Shown: positions 31,130-38,954 of the stretch, in pieces
How the letters are laid out: each line of letters begins with the position of its first letter
Numbering within the stretch: position 1 is the first letter of the stretch
IMG/VR virus record: IMGVR_UViG_3300033183_000299
Location: 1-64,000 of that record
DNA length: 64,000 bases
Reading direction: 5' to 3' (one strand)
Source: a virus
Position numbers and translations under genes: made by a program
The notes under the pieces: model-generated
Seen by the model: the letters and a program-made list of their open reading frames with translations, nothing else
The model's database searches: none
What the model was told of the DNA's origin: nothing

Positions 31130-31183
31130 TTGACAAAGCCCCGAAAACGTGTTACATTAGAGGGTAGCGGACAGAAATTGTCC
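31130..31183 (+). promoter_or_regulatory. Plus-strand promoter with downstream dyad
   Basis: TTGACA (31130-31135), 17 bp, TACATT (31153-31158), then GGACAGAAATTGTCC at 31169-31183, about +4 to +18 of the predicted transcript. It is the only plus-strand copy, and the dyad position fits repression. Confidence 0.6.
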
Positions 31184-31211
31184 TCTCGATTATTCACAAC
31201 CCTTGAACGGA

Positions 31212-31266
31212 GATTATGTTAAGTTTTTTTTTGGACTTTGCTTTCATAGTTATGTTAAGTTTTTTG
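31212..31266. repeat. 20-bp repeat, one partial and one full copy
   Basis: Partial TTATGTTAAGTTTTTT from 31214 and full TAGTTATGTTAAGTTTTTTG at 31247-31266. Confidence 0.8.
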
Positions 31267-31346
31267 AAACAAGTTGGAGATCGTCTCGAACTAATGGGCT
31301 TCGTTTGTCCGTTGGTCGGTCGGTCTTTTCTTTGTTTTGCTTTCCA

Positions 31347-31390
31347 TAGTTATGTAAAGTTTTTTGTGGATAGTTATGTAAAGTTTTTTG
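31347..31390. repeat. 20-bp repeat, last two copies
   Basis: 31347-31366 and 31371-31390, 24 bp apart (other pairs are 28 bp apart). Confidence 0.85.
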
Positions 31391-31417
31391 GATGCCCACT
31401 TAATCGTTGGTAACCAA

Positions 31418-31717
31418 CTATTTCGTTGGATCGTCTTTATCGTTGGTGTAGCCAAAAAGTCGGTCAAGTGCCTCATAGAACTCGACACCCATCGAGAGAA
31501 CATCGATGTCTGGTTCAATATTTAAATTAAACTCTGGGCACAATAAGAAATGAAAATGAGGATCGAACACGAGGAAGTGATAGTGTTCGGTCTCCAAACA
31601 AAAACAGTAGAAGAACCTATTCTCTCTTATCACTTGGGCTATTAGGTAGCCATATATGTGGCCGCGTTCGTTCACGCCAATGAGGTCGCCCTTCTTAAAA
31701 ACGTAAGCTGAAGACAT
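31418..31717 (-). CDS. SH3-like GDLI protein with C-terminal extension (99 aa)
   Basis: YVFKKGDLIGVNERGHIYGYLI barrel start, then an aromatic His/Phe-rich segment (HYHFLVFDPHFHFLL) and a helix. GGAGGGATTCC in front. No dyad promoter; likely read through from 32155 onward. Confidence 0.65.
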   Translation of the reverse strand: MSSAYVFKKGDLIGVNERGHIYGYLIAQVIRENRFFYCFCLETEHYHFLVFDPHFHFLLCPEFNLNIEPDIDVLSMGVEFYEALDRLFGYTNDKDDPTK

Positions 31718-31931
31718 GGAATCCCTCCAAAGTTAGAAGCATGTCTTCCCAGTATTGAACGATAACAATTGTTGTGGCGAACTTTATTAGAACCTCATGG
31801 TCTCCTGTTCGGTGATATTCATCTTCTAATTCCATGCAGTAGTCCCACAAGTCTACGATTATGTCCTCGATGCTATCATACATTGGAGAAGGAGGGACCC
31901 CAGGAGGGGGGTAGGGGGGTAGTAGGCTCAT
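31695..31931 (-). CDS. Hypothetical protein, Pro-rich start (78 aa)
   Basis: MSLLPPYPPPGVPPSPMYDS then helices (DIIVDLWDYCMELEDEYHR). The proline run comes from a G-rich tract on the plus strand. AGGAAGAAGAATT in front; overlaps both neighbours. An inner Met (MYDSIEDII) is an alternative start. Confidence 0.6.
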   Translation of the reverse strand: MSLLPPYPPPGVPPSPMYDSIEDIIVDLWDYCMELEDEYHRTGDHEVLIKFATTIVIVQYWEDMLLTLEGFHVFSLRF

Positions 31932-32155
31932 AATTCTTCTTCCTTGAGAAACTTTATCTTGCCTCTCTCAACAAGCCTCTTTAGAGAGGTCTCGGTCATG
32001 ATGCAAGTTGAGCCATCAGCATATTTTATTTCATAGCTGGTTGTCCAATTGAACAAGGGTTCTTCACTCCATGTCCCAGATGTGATCTCATTGACGATCA
32101 TTCCTAGATTGCCATTGTCCATAATCAGCATGCCAATCAAGGAGCGGCGAGTCAT
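31928..32155 (-). CDS. SH3-like protein (75 aa)
   Basis: MTRRSLIGMLIMDNGNLGMIV, then SYEIKYADGSTCIMTETSLKR: barrel pattern with IG-M instead of GDLV. ATGA overlaps at both ends. Confidence 0.65.
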   Translation of the reverse strand: MTRRSLIGMLIMDNGNLGMIVNEITSGTWSEEPLFNWTTSYEIKYADGSTCIMTETSLKRLVERGKIKFLKEEEL

Positions 32156-32841
32156 TTCCCAAGAACCCCCAGTAGGTACCTTCTAGTATAGTTAAGAGTT
32201 GGACCGATTCTTACAAGATTCGGAATGAGTACAGGAAACCCTGTCGGTTCATCAACGGACACGGCAGATATAACTCCGACAACGTTGCCTTCCTTATTGA
32301 ACACAACTGAGCCGCTCGCACCAGGCCATGCAAAATTATCTATCATCATGAACTGTCCTGAGAATCCGGAGATGCGACCATGTAGTGTTGTGAAGAACTG
32401 GTTGTTGGGTTGTCCGCAATAAAATACTTCTTTGCCTATCTGGATTCGTTTGGAGCTCACATAGTCGATAGGCTTAGTGTACTTGAGTCTTTGCTCAGGC
32501 ACTATGATAGCGATGTCTCTGAAGTAGTCAATGTGTTTGACCACAGCGGAGTAGGAGAACCCGCTTCGCTCAGTTACGAATATCTCATCCATACCGTCTA
32601 TTACGTGAGCCGCGGTAATAATAAAGTATTTGTTTCTTATGTGGAAGTAATTCCCAGATCCAGTTATAGCACCTCCACCACCTGTTGGAAATGCATTAAT
32701 GATAATTGATGATGTATAAGCATTTTTCAATCCACGTTCAGCAAAAGCATATACTTCTGTGTGGTATGAAGAGTCGTAGCCATCGTCACTTGGTTGATCT
32801 GATGGAAGTAGTAATGCTAGTAGTATTGCTAGACGTCCCAT
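32152..32841 (-). CDS. Exported trypsin-like serine protease (229 aa)
   Basis: A signal peptide (MGRLAILLALLLPS) is followed by a chymotrypsin fold with the triad in order: H79 in ITAAHV, D109 in YFRDIA, S176 in GASGSVV. DegP/S1-type, without a PDZ domain. Acts in the periplasm or outside the cell by prediction. AGGAGGCCGAGAAT ribosome site. Likely co-transcribed with 32893-33513, another exported protein. Confidence 0.8.
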   Translation of the reverse strand: MGRLAILLALLLPSDQPSDDGYDSSYHTEVYAFAERGLKNAYTSSIIINAFPTGGGGAITGSGNYFHIRNKYFIITAAHVIDGMDEIFVTERSGFSYSAVVKHIDYFRDIAIIVPEQRLKYTKPIDYVSSKRIQIGKEVFYCGQPNNQFFTTLHGRISGFSGQFMMIDNFAWPGASGSVVFNKEGNVVGVISAVSVDEPTGFPVLIPNLVRIGPTLNYTRRYLLGVLGK

Positions 32842-32892
32842 ATTCTCGGCCTCCTAGAAGTAATTAGAGGCTAAAAATATGTAACGAACATG

Positions 32893-33513
32893 TTACAAAC
32901 GAATTTTTGCTCCAAGCCACATTTCAGAGGCTGCTTCGCGAATATGTTTTTCTAAAAGATGGTGTGGGATCTCCCACTTCAGAGGCATTCGCTCTAAGCC
33001 ATAGTGCGTCATATTAGTCTTCGTCCCATCTCGTGCGGTTTGTTGCACATTGGTGACCTCTTGTTGCTTGATCCAATTCACAGTCATTTCTTCTGTGGAT
33101 AGTCCGCTGTTAACAACTTGTAGCTGGGGATCATACATCGTCATCCTTACTGTGAGTTGGTTGTCGTCAACTGTTACAATGGTCTCGACAAAGTAATGAT
33201 TGTTGTCAAACGCACATTTCATTGGGTCAAGAACATAGTTGCAATCATAGTAGTACTTGATCGTCTTCTTATTATATACTCTAACGTCTTCAAATTCCAT
33301 AAGAACCGGAGAGTATGTCCCTCTGTTATTAAGAACCTTAAAGGAAGTCGAGTAAGCTGACGATAGTGTGAAAGCAAACTCTTCATCAATGACCTGCTCG
33401 ATATTTTGAGTATCTGTTCGGTCGTGTACTCGAATTGGAGCAACATAAAAGTCAAGGGTGTCCGCCTGTGCGAGACCCAGTAGTAGAGCTAGACTACTCG
33501 CGATCATAATCAT
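32893..33513 (-). CDS. Exported protein of unknown function (206 aa)
   Basis: Signal peptide MIMIASSLALLLGLAQA with an AxA-like cut, then a beta-rich domain with a Cys pair (YYYDCNYVLDPMKCAF) that could form a disulfide in the periplasm. No family recognised. The start overlaps the cupin gene by 20 bases. Confidence 0.7.
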   Translation of the reverse strand: MIMIASSLALLLGLAQADTLDFYVAPIRVHDRTDTQNIEQVIDEEFAFTLSSAYSTSFKVLNNRGTYSPVLMEFEDVRVYNKKTIKYYYDCNYVLDPMKCAFDNNHYFVETIVTVDDNQLTVRMTMYDPQLQVVNSGLSTEEMTVNWIKQQEVTNVQQTARDGTKTNMTHYGLERMPLKWEIPHHLLEKHIREAASEMWLGAKIRL

Positions 33514-33865
33514 CCTCCAGCCTTACAACGTCGTCTAGGTGGTTTGTTGAGACTTCAGCTAACACAACGTTCGTACCAAGGGTTGCTGAAAATCTGTGAA
33601 TAGTGCCCGGTGTTACATGATAAGTCTCACCTTCGCTTAATTTTAGCACAGAAACACCTCGCCTTCCATGGTCTGAAACAGTAATTTCTAATTCTCCAGA
33701 GATGACAAGGATTGTTTCCTCTTTCTCTTCGTGGTATTGAAGGCTTAATTTGTGACCTTCATTAATGTAAAGAAGCTTGCCGACATAGTCTTTGGTCTCT
33801 GCCCAAATAACTTCCTTGCCCCATGGCTTGATCACTTCTCTTTTTCTATTCATCATCTCTAGCAT
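33494..33865 (-). CDS. Cupin protein, sugar-phosphate isomerase type (123 aa)
   Basis: KPWGKEVIWAETKDYVGKLL then Q-Y-H-EEKEETILVISGELEI and GETYHVTPGTIHRF: both cupin motifs, with His ligands, as in the C-terminal domain of mannose-1-phosphate guanylyltransferase/mannose-6-phosphate isomerase. Stand-alone cupins of this kind occur in marine phages. GGAGCGAAA sets the start. Confidence 0.75.
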   Translation of the reverse strand: MLEMMNRKREVIKPWGKEVIWAETKDYVGKLLYINEGHKLSLQYHEEKEETILVISGELEITVSDHGRRGVSVLKLSEGETYHVTPGTIHRFSATLGTNVVLAEVSTNHLDDVVRLEDDYDRE

Positions 33866-34298
33866 TTTCGCTCCATCTATATAATTTAAGTGCAAAGCAC
33901 ATTTCTTTTTCATACTCAGACATCTCTATTGTGTATCCATGTTCATTCATAAAATGATACCCTAGATACCAAGCTGTTGCTTCACAGAACATCGTGTCTT
34001 TCGTGTTTTTAAATAGTTCATCCATATCATAAATCACATGACCAACCTCATGAGTCAAGTGCACTATCTTCTGAAATGTAGTTATATTACTACCTAGCTC
34101 TATAATACCAAAAAGTTCCAACTCCTCGACTTCATCATCAGGAGTTGGAACCCAAAAAGAACTAGGTCCGTCACATTCTTCAATGCTCAAATCAAATGAT
34201 GATTCGACCAAGAATATCATTTCGTCTAAAACTTCTCTAAGGTGCTCCTCGCTCATAGAAGGCGACAAGCTCCGTGTATCCACCGATAAGTTTATCAT
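33846..34298 (-). CDS. Small HExxH metallopeptidase-like protein (150 aa)
   Basis: LTHEVGHVIYD is a HExxH motif, and E in MFCEATAWYLGYHFM can be the third ligand, as in ImmA/IrrE-type peptidases. AAGGAGGAAGGTGTGG favours the start at 34298; MSEEHLREV at 34256 is an alternative with less overlap. Possible role in cleaving a host or phage regulator; this is inference. Confidence 0.65.
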   Translation of the reverse strand: MINLSVDTRSLSPSMSEEHLREVLDEMIFLVESSFDLSIEECDGPSSFWVPTPDDEVEELELFGIIELGSNITTFQKIVHLTHEVGHVIYDMDELFKNTKDTMFCEATAWYLGYHFMNEHGYTIEMSEYEKEMCFALKLYRWSENARDDE

Positions 34299-34488
34299 CC
34301 ACACCTTCCTCCTTTAGTACAACAATAGGTACAGTCTTATGATTGTAAATAGTTTTGTATCTATCCAATAGTGCTGGTGACTGGTCGACGCTACAGTATT
34401 CAAACTGCTCGCCTTTCTGAATGAGTAGGTTCTTCGCCCTTAAACAGAAAGGACATTCGGACCAACAAATAATTTTAAAGTATTTCAT
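34237..34488 (-). CDS. Glutaredoxin (83 aa)
   Basis: CPFC active site (C12-C15), TVPIVV cis-proline loop and GGYTEL glutathione-site region: a complete glutaredoxin of normal length. Would reduce the ribonucleotide reductase encoded at 60.4-63.6 kb. Overlaps the next upstream gene by one base. Confidence 0.85.
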   Translation of the reverse strand: MKYFKIICWSECPFCLRAKNLLIQKGEQFEYCSVDQSPALLDRYKTIYNHKTVPIVVLKEEGVDDKLIGGYTELVAFYERGAP

Positions 34489-34757
34489 TAGTCCCTCAAC
34501 AATTGTCTTTTGTTTAATTTCTGCCTTAGCTCTTCTGGTGAACCAATCACAACGACTGACCTTGCCGATACACCTTCCATGATCGTAATTCTACTAAACT
34601 GGACGCCGTCGGTTAGCCCAAGGCTCATAGCCTCATTTAGCAAAGGGCTTGAAGGCTCTCGCCTAATGGTAGTCACTGCCGATGGGCTTACATGGATCTC
34701 ATCCAAGTGAACCCTGTCTCCTTGTGGCTTAAATACTTCAACTAACTTTACTAGCAT
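34488..34757 (-). CDS. Hypothetical protein (89 aa)
   Basis: VHLDEIHVSPSAVTTIRREP then SVVVIGSPEELRQKLNKRQ: a beta-rich small domain of a type often seen in phages. Function unknown. Confidence 0.65.
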   Translation of the reverse strand: MLVKLVEVFKPQGDRVHLDEIHVSPSAVTTIRREPSSPLLNEAMSLGLTDGVQFSRITIMEGVSARSVVVIGSPEELRQKLNKRQLLRD

Positions 34758-34971
34758 GTTCTCTCCTTAAGTGCTTTATGTGTTTTCTGTTTGCTACCCA
34801 CTCTCTACCATCTGATATAAACTTTATAAAGTCTCGATCTCTTTCTTCTTCAGACACAAAGATGCCGACTTCAGGCTCTTGAGTTATTCTAATTGCTGCT
34901 GGGTTGTTGGGTCTCGGTATCATCAAAACCGTCTGTGATGGTATCCACAGCAGATCTCCCGCTTGAAACAT
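34738..34971 (-). CDS. SH3-like GDLL protein (77 aa)
   Basis: MFQAGDLLWIPSQTVLMIPR then a basic helical end (NRKHIKHLRREHASK). Overlaps both neighbours. Confidence 0.65.
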   Translation of the reverse strand: MFQAGDLLWIPSQTVLMIPRPNNPAAIRITQEPEVGIFVSEEERDRDFIKFISDGREWVANRKHIKHLRREHASKVS

Positions 34972-35233
34972 CAGATTCTCCTTGTTTGTATTCTAAATAG
35001 CCAGCTGATATCATGGAGAGATCAGCCAATCTCATATCCACATTGGACATGGTCTGTCTCATCTTCTCCATCAAAGTCAGCGCTGTCTCTATCTCTTGAT
35101 CAGCCAAAGACTGCTCGGTTATCTCAAGTTGTCTTTGGAGATTTCTTACCTTCTCCGAAACGTATGTAAATAAATGATCAATTTCTTCTGGAACTTCTTT
35201 CATTTCAGCTCCGTAACTAATTTTTACTCTCAC
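34889..35233 (-). CDS. Coiled-coil protein, GTG start (114 aa)
   Basis: GTG at 35231-35233 behind GGAGGAATA. Long helix with heptads (YVSEKVRNLQRQLEITEQ...) and an acidic Ser/Thr-rich tail. Overlaps the GDLL gene by 83 bases in another frame. Function unknown. Confidence 0.6.
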   Translation of the reverse strand: MRVKISYGAEMKEVPEEIDHLFTYVSEKVRNLQRQLEITEQSLADQEIETALTLMEKMRQTMSNVDMRLADLSMISAGYLEYKQGESDVSSGRSAVDTITDGFDDTETQQPSSN

Positions 35234-35246
35234 TATTCCTCCGTGA

Positions 35247-35504
35247 TTATAGTAATTCCATAATGGCTTTTGACACAAGACCAACGAAACCCAGTCCTAC
35301 AGACCAGATTACTTTGGACATGCCTTGCTGCCATTGTTCAAGGTCACGAACACGAGCATAGAGACCTGTCTCTGGATTATAGATCGCTTCTTTAATGCTT
35401 TTAAGGTCATCAATCATCTGATCTTGCTTTGTATCCATGTGCTTAATGTTAACAGTAAGCTCCATAAGAGCCTGCTTAATTTCATTAATTTCTTTCTCGC
35501 TCAT
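35247..35504 (-). CDS. Coiled-coil protein with C-terminal membrane helix (85 aa)
   Basis: Heptads in the first 60 residues (IKQALMELTVNIKHMDTKQ) and a terminal hydrophobic helix (VIWSVGLGFVGLVSKAI). This layout resembles XhlA-type holin accessory proteins; assignment is by architecture only. GGGAGATCACGGAC in front, CTATTTA motif 32-41 bases upstream. Confidence 0.6.
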   Translation of the reverse strand: MSEKEINEIKQALMELTVNIKHMDTKQDQMIDDLKSIKEAIYNPETGLYARVRDLEQWQQGMSKVIWSVGLGFVGLVSKAIMELL

Positions 35505-35535
35505 GTCCGTGATCTCCCATAGTTACGACTTCATA

Positions 35536-35545
35536 CTAAATAGTC
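35536..35545 (-). promoter_or_regulatory. CTATTTA motif
   Basis: Minus strand GACTATTTAG between groEL and the 35247-35504 gene; late-promoter candidate. Confidence 0.4.
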
Positions 35546-37117
35546 TTAAACTTTTACAATAGCATGAGATGTCGTAAGTAGTGTGCCTGCTGCCGAAGCG
35601 GCATTTTGCAAAGCACAGCGTGTAACTTTCTTTGGATCAATAATGCCCGCCTCAAATGCGTTCATCATTTTTCTTGTTAAAAAGTTGTAACAGTCGTCAT
35701 CTGAAGAGTTTACAATCTTCTCGATGATAAGATCCTCAGACTCTCCGGCATTGCGAGCCATCATACGTACAGGGGCCTCACAAGCCTTCAGAACGATTTT
35801 CGCACCAAGGTCTTGCTCTTCATTATCTAAAGTGAAATGAAGCCGTCTAGCAAGCTTTAAGAGGCTTACACCACCACCTGCGATCACACCCTCTTCTTGT
35901 GCTGAACGGACAGCTTCAAGGGCATCATCAATGCGATGCTTCTTTTCAATCATTTCTACCTCAGTTGCTGCTCCCACTCTAATAACAGCGATACCAGAAG
36001 CAAGACGAGTAATTCTCTCCTGAAGTCTTTCACATTCTTGAAGGTTTTCTGTTTGCTGGATTTCATTTTTGATCGCAGCAATCCTCGTATCAATCTCCTC
36101 ATAGTCTCCTTTGCCTCCGACAATAGTTGTCCAACCTTTAGTTACATTCAATGACTTTGCTTGACCGAAGTTGTTTAACTTTACTTCTCGCAAAGATAAT
36201 CCATTCTCGCGAGAAATGAATGTTGCTCCAACTGAAGCACACAAATCTTTGAGGATGTTGCGTCGCTCTTCTCCATATCGAGGAGCACGAACGGCGGCGA
36301 TCTTCATCGTCCCCCGAACCGCGTTAGCAATGAGTGCCGCCAACGCTTGACCTTCGACATCCGCTGCGACCATAAGTAAGGGTCGCGAGTCTCTCGCAGC
36401 GATTTCCAATATCGGCATGATTTGATCGACGACTTCAATCTTTTCATCTGTAATGAGAATAAGAGGGTTATCATAATCTACTGTCCCGTTTCGTTCGTTG
36501 TTAATAAATTGGCTAGAAAGATAGCCAGTGTCCATTCTAAAGCCTTCTATGAGGTCGAGAGTGGTTTCCATGCTTCGTGCTTCTTCAACAAGCACAGAGC
36601 CATCCTTGCCCGCTTTATCAACGGCTGTTGAAATGAGAGTTCCAATAGCAAGATCATTGTTGGCTGAGATCATCGCGATGTGCTTGATGTCTTCTGCTGT
36701 TTCAATTGGTCTCGCCATTGCCTCAAGCTCTTCAACGATAACTTCAACCGCAGAGTCAATTCCTCGCTTTAACTCAACAGGTGAGACACCCGATGTAAGA
36801 TAGCGTTGCCCTTCGGTTAAGATTGCTCGAGCCAATACAGTAGAAGTTGTTGTTCCGTCCCCGGCAGTTTCAACTGTTTGCTTTGCCGCTTGCTTAATGA
36901 CTTGTGCTCCAAGGTTTTGGAACGGAGAGTCAAGTTCAATAAAGTTACTGATTGTTACACCGTCCTTGGTCAAGACTGGTGTTCCTTGGTCTTTGTGAAA
37001 CAATGCTACGGTTCGTCCTCGAGGACCGAGAGTTGCCGATACATTGTCCGCCAAAATATTGACTCCCTCAACAATCTCTTGATTGAGAGGGGAGCCTTGT
37101 TTATAATGTTTTTGCAT
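35546..37117 (-). CDS. groEL: GroEL-type chaperonin (523 aa)
   Basis: Full-length type I chaperonin: GDGTTT ATP loop (86-91), catalytic D52 in KDGVTI, an apical-domain DVEGQALAALIANAVRG, and EEGVIAGGGVSLL near the C-terminus. It lacks the Gly-Met repeat tail of bacterial GroEL. Phage-encoded GroELs are rare but known (for example Pseudomonas phage EL). A GroES-like protein is encoded at 59091-59384. Consensus TATAAT promoter and GGAGGCTTC ribosome site suggest strong expression. Substrate is probably a phage virion protein. Confidence 0.95.
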   Translation of the reverse strand: MQKHYKQGSPLNQEIVEGVNILADNVSATLGPRGRTVALFHKDQGTPVLTKDGVTISNFIELDSPFQNLGAQVIKQAAKQTVETAGDGTTTSTVLARAILTEGQRYLTSGVSPVELKRGIDSAVEVIVEELEAMARPIETAEDIKHIAMISANNDLAIGTLISTAVDKAGKDGSVLVEEARSMETTLDLIEGFRMDTGYLSSQFINNERNGTVDYDNPLILITDEKIEVVDQIMPILEIAARDSRPLLMVAADVEGQALAALIANAVRGTMKIAAVRAPRYGEERRNILKDLCASVGATFISRENGLSLREVKLNNFGQAKSLNVTKGWTTIVGGKGDYEEIDTRIAAIKNEIQQTENLQECERLQERITRLASGIAVIRVGAATEVEMIEKKHRIDDALEAVRSAQEEGVIAGGGVSLLKLARRLHFTLDNEEQDLGAKIVLKACEAPVRMMARNAGESEDLIIEKIVNSSDDDCYNFLTRKMMNAFEAGIIDPKKVTRCALQNAASAAGTLLTTSHAIVKV

Positions 37118-37147
37118 GAAGCCTCCATGTGTTAAAAGTTATATTAT

Positions 37148-37176
37148 ATTATAACCTCTTCTGGAGGGTTTGTCAA
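37148..37176 (-). promoter_or_regulatory. Consensus sigma-70 promoter of groEL
   Basis: TTGACA (37171-37176), 17 bp, TATAAT (37148-37153); no dyad. Confidence 0.8.
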
Positions 37177-37177
37177 G

Positions 37178-38953
37178 TTATTTTTTCAAAGTTTCTTGAA
37201 TTAATTTCTTGAGAAAGTTCGCGGTGATTTCCCCTTCTTTTGATTCCTGAATTTTGGACATCTCCCCTAGCTCTCCAGCAAGAAGATTTTTGGAAACGGT
37301 AAATTTTTCATTAACTTTTGATGCTGCGTCTTGCTTTTTGTTGCTATCCTTAGCCGTACTGCTAAATAAGACAGCAGCAGCTTGCAGTTCTTTAAGGGAG
37401 CGAGTTATTTCTACGATTTTTGTCTCCAAAGATTTAAGCCTTGTTTTTTTTATTTCATTAAACTCACCTAAAGACGGCATCGTCATGGTCGCAACTAGGT
37501 CGCCAAATTCAGTAAAAGTAATTCTAGGCTCTTTTCCTTTCTCAACCTCATAAGATCCTCTAAGACTTTTTCGCAGTTCAGTAGATTTGCCAGATTGCTT
37601 AGCCTTCTCTTTTTCTTTTCTATAATCTTCCAATGTTTTCAAATCTGCTTCAAGTACCTTTAATTTTTTCAGATTGTTGTCATAAGTTGTTTTTTTTCTT
37701 TCCGCTGACTTTTCAGATCCATATTTCTTTTCAAGTTCTTTCAACCTATTTTGCTCTTCGGCGGTTTTGTCTGTTTTTTCCACCAAATCACTATACTCTT
37801 TGAGTTCTGATGTATAATTTTCATTAGATTCCTTCACTCTTTTGATGTATGATTTTAAACTTGAAAAACTGTAAGGTACACCCTTTGTGCTTTTCGTACT
37901 TATCTCTGGCTTAGGAATTTCCGGGGTAGTATCTATAATTTTATCAAGCTGTTGTCCGATTTTAGCTATTGCTGATATATCTTTTGTGTCATATTCAAGA
38001 TCAGTTTGGCCTATGTCTCTTGTAGGCGCAAAAGCAATAGGGTTTTCAAAGTAGTACTTAGTTCCATCTGTAGTCACCAATGCTTTGCTAGACTTTAAAT
38101 CTTCAGCTCCTTTTATTTTAGTTCTCCCTCTTTTGTCTTTATATGTTGATAGCGACATTCCTTTTGTTGCTTCTTCATAATCCTCCTTGGAAAAACGAGT
38201 CATAAAAAACTTAATTTCATTGTAGTCTTTTGTTATTGCAGATTTAACAATGTTTAAAAATCTCATTGGCTCGTCTGTCTTTTGAAAGTGATTATAAACA
38301 GTTGAAAGAGCTTGATAATTGGTACTTTTTTTTGCCATAAATTTAATAGAAAAATTACCTTCTGTTTCAGTATCCGTTATTACATCAGTCCAACCAGAAT
38401 CGCTTCCAATTTTCGCACCCGAAAACAATAATGCTATGAAGCCCTCAGTTAAAAATCCCAAATCTTGTAATCCTGAGGGATCTCGTCCCGTTGCCTGCGA
38501 TAGTATGTCTCCAAACGCATCTAGCACAAAAACATTTCCAACTTCTTGCTCAACGGAGAATCCAGATGTCTTTGAATCAGGAATTAAATCATTCTCCTGT
38601 TCTTTTTGTTTGACTAAGAAATTGGTATAAGTCTCCAAGGCTTCTACTCTTTCTTTCAAAGAAGTTTTTGACAATATTCCAGAGTTTTTAAAAACGTCTC
38701 TGTAGAAGGATGGAATTTTTCGTCCTTCTTTCCCATAGTCTTGTATTTGTACATCTCCAAGAGCGCCTCTGGATTGCGGAATCTCAGCAGTGAAGGTATC
38801 AGCGGGCACGCGGTTCTTTTTCAATAACTTTGGATCTATGGGCGCATCTTCTTCAGAGCCTACCGGACCTAATTGATCCGCTGGGTTGCCCGTTGTTGAA
38901 AATGCTTCTTTGATTATTCTTTTTAAATCATTACCAGTTATCTTCTTGCTCAT
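37178..38953 (-). CDS. Large leader-bearing virion-type protein (591 aa)
   Basis: Starts MSKKITGNDLKRIIKEAFST (leader ending I-K-E). Mixed alpha/beta region to about 340, a long charged coiled coil (about 370-480), and a C-terminal helix ANFLKKLIQETLKK that repeats the leader pattern. Stands just upstream of the endolysin and ClpP. No domain recognised; I infer an internal or head protein from the leader and size. Confidence 0.7.
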   Translation of the reverse strand: MSKKITGNDLKRIIKEAFSTTGNPADQLGPVGSEEDAPIDPKLLKKNRVPADTFTAEIPQSRGALGDVQIQDYGKEGRKIPSFYRDVFKNSGILSKTSLKERVEALETYTNFLVKQKEQENDLIPDSKTSGFSVEQEVGNVFVLDAFGDILSQATGRDPSGLQDLGFLTEGFIALLFSGAKIGSDSGWTDVITDTETEGNFSIKFMAKKSTNYQALSTVYNHFQKTDEPMRFLNIVKSAITKDYNEIKFFMTRFSKEDYEEATKGMSLSTYKDKRGRTKIKGAEDLKSSKALVTTDGTKYYFENPIAFAPTRDIGQTDLEYDTKDISAIAKIGQQLDKIIDTTPEIPKPEISTKSTKGVPYSFSSLKSYIKRVKESNENYTSELKEYSDLVEKTDKTAEEQNRLKELEKKYGSEKSAERKKTTYDNNLKKLKVLEADLKTLEDYRKEKEKAKQSGKSTELRKSLRGSYEVEKGKEPRITFTEFGDLVATMTMPSLGEFNEIKKTRLKSLETKIVEITRSLKELQAAAVLFSSTAKDSNKKQDAASKVNEKFTVSKNLLAGELGEMSKIQESKEGEITANFLKKLIQETLKK

Positions 38954-38954
38954 T

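Larger units (their letters stand above)
31046..31417. other. Gene-free control region at the head of region 2
   Basis: About 370 bases holding the dyad of unit 24, four full and one partial copy of the 20-bp repeat, and a plus-strand promoter whose dyad lies just past the start site. No minus-strand gene fits. Candidate regulatory hub or replication-associated region. Confidence 0.5.

Noticed and set aside
31216-31413. Plus-strand 65-codon frame MLSFFLDFAFIVM...
   Set aside because: Mostly the translation of the 20-bp repeats; the ribosome site is too close. Kept only as a possible transcript.
13109-31717. Region 2 as an integrated plasmid or prophage
   Set aside because: No integrase, transposase, attachment repeats or replication gene in it; promoters and gene packing look phage-native.
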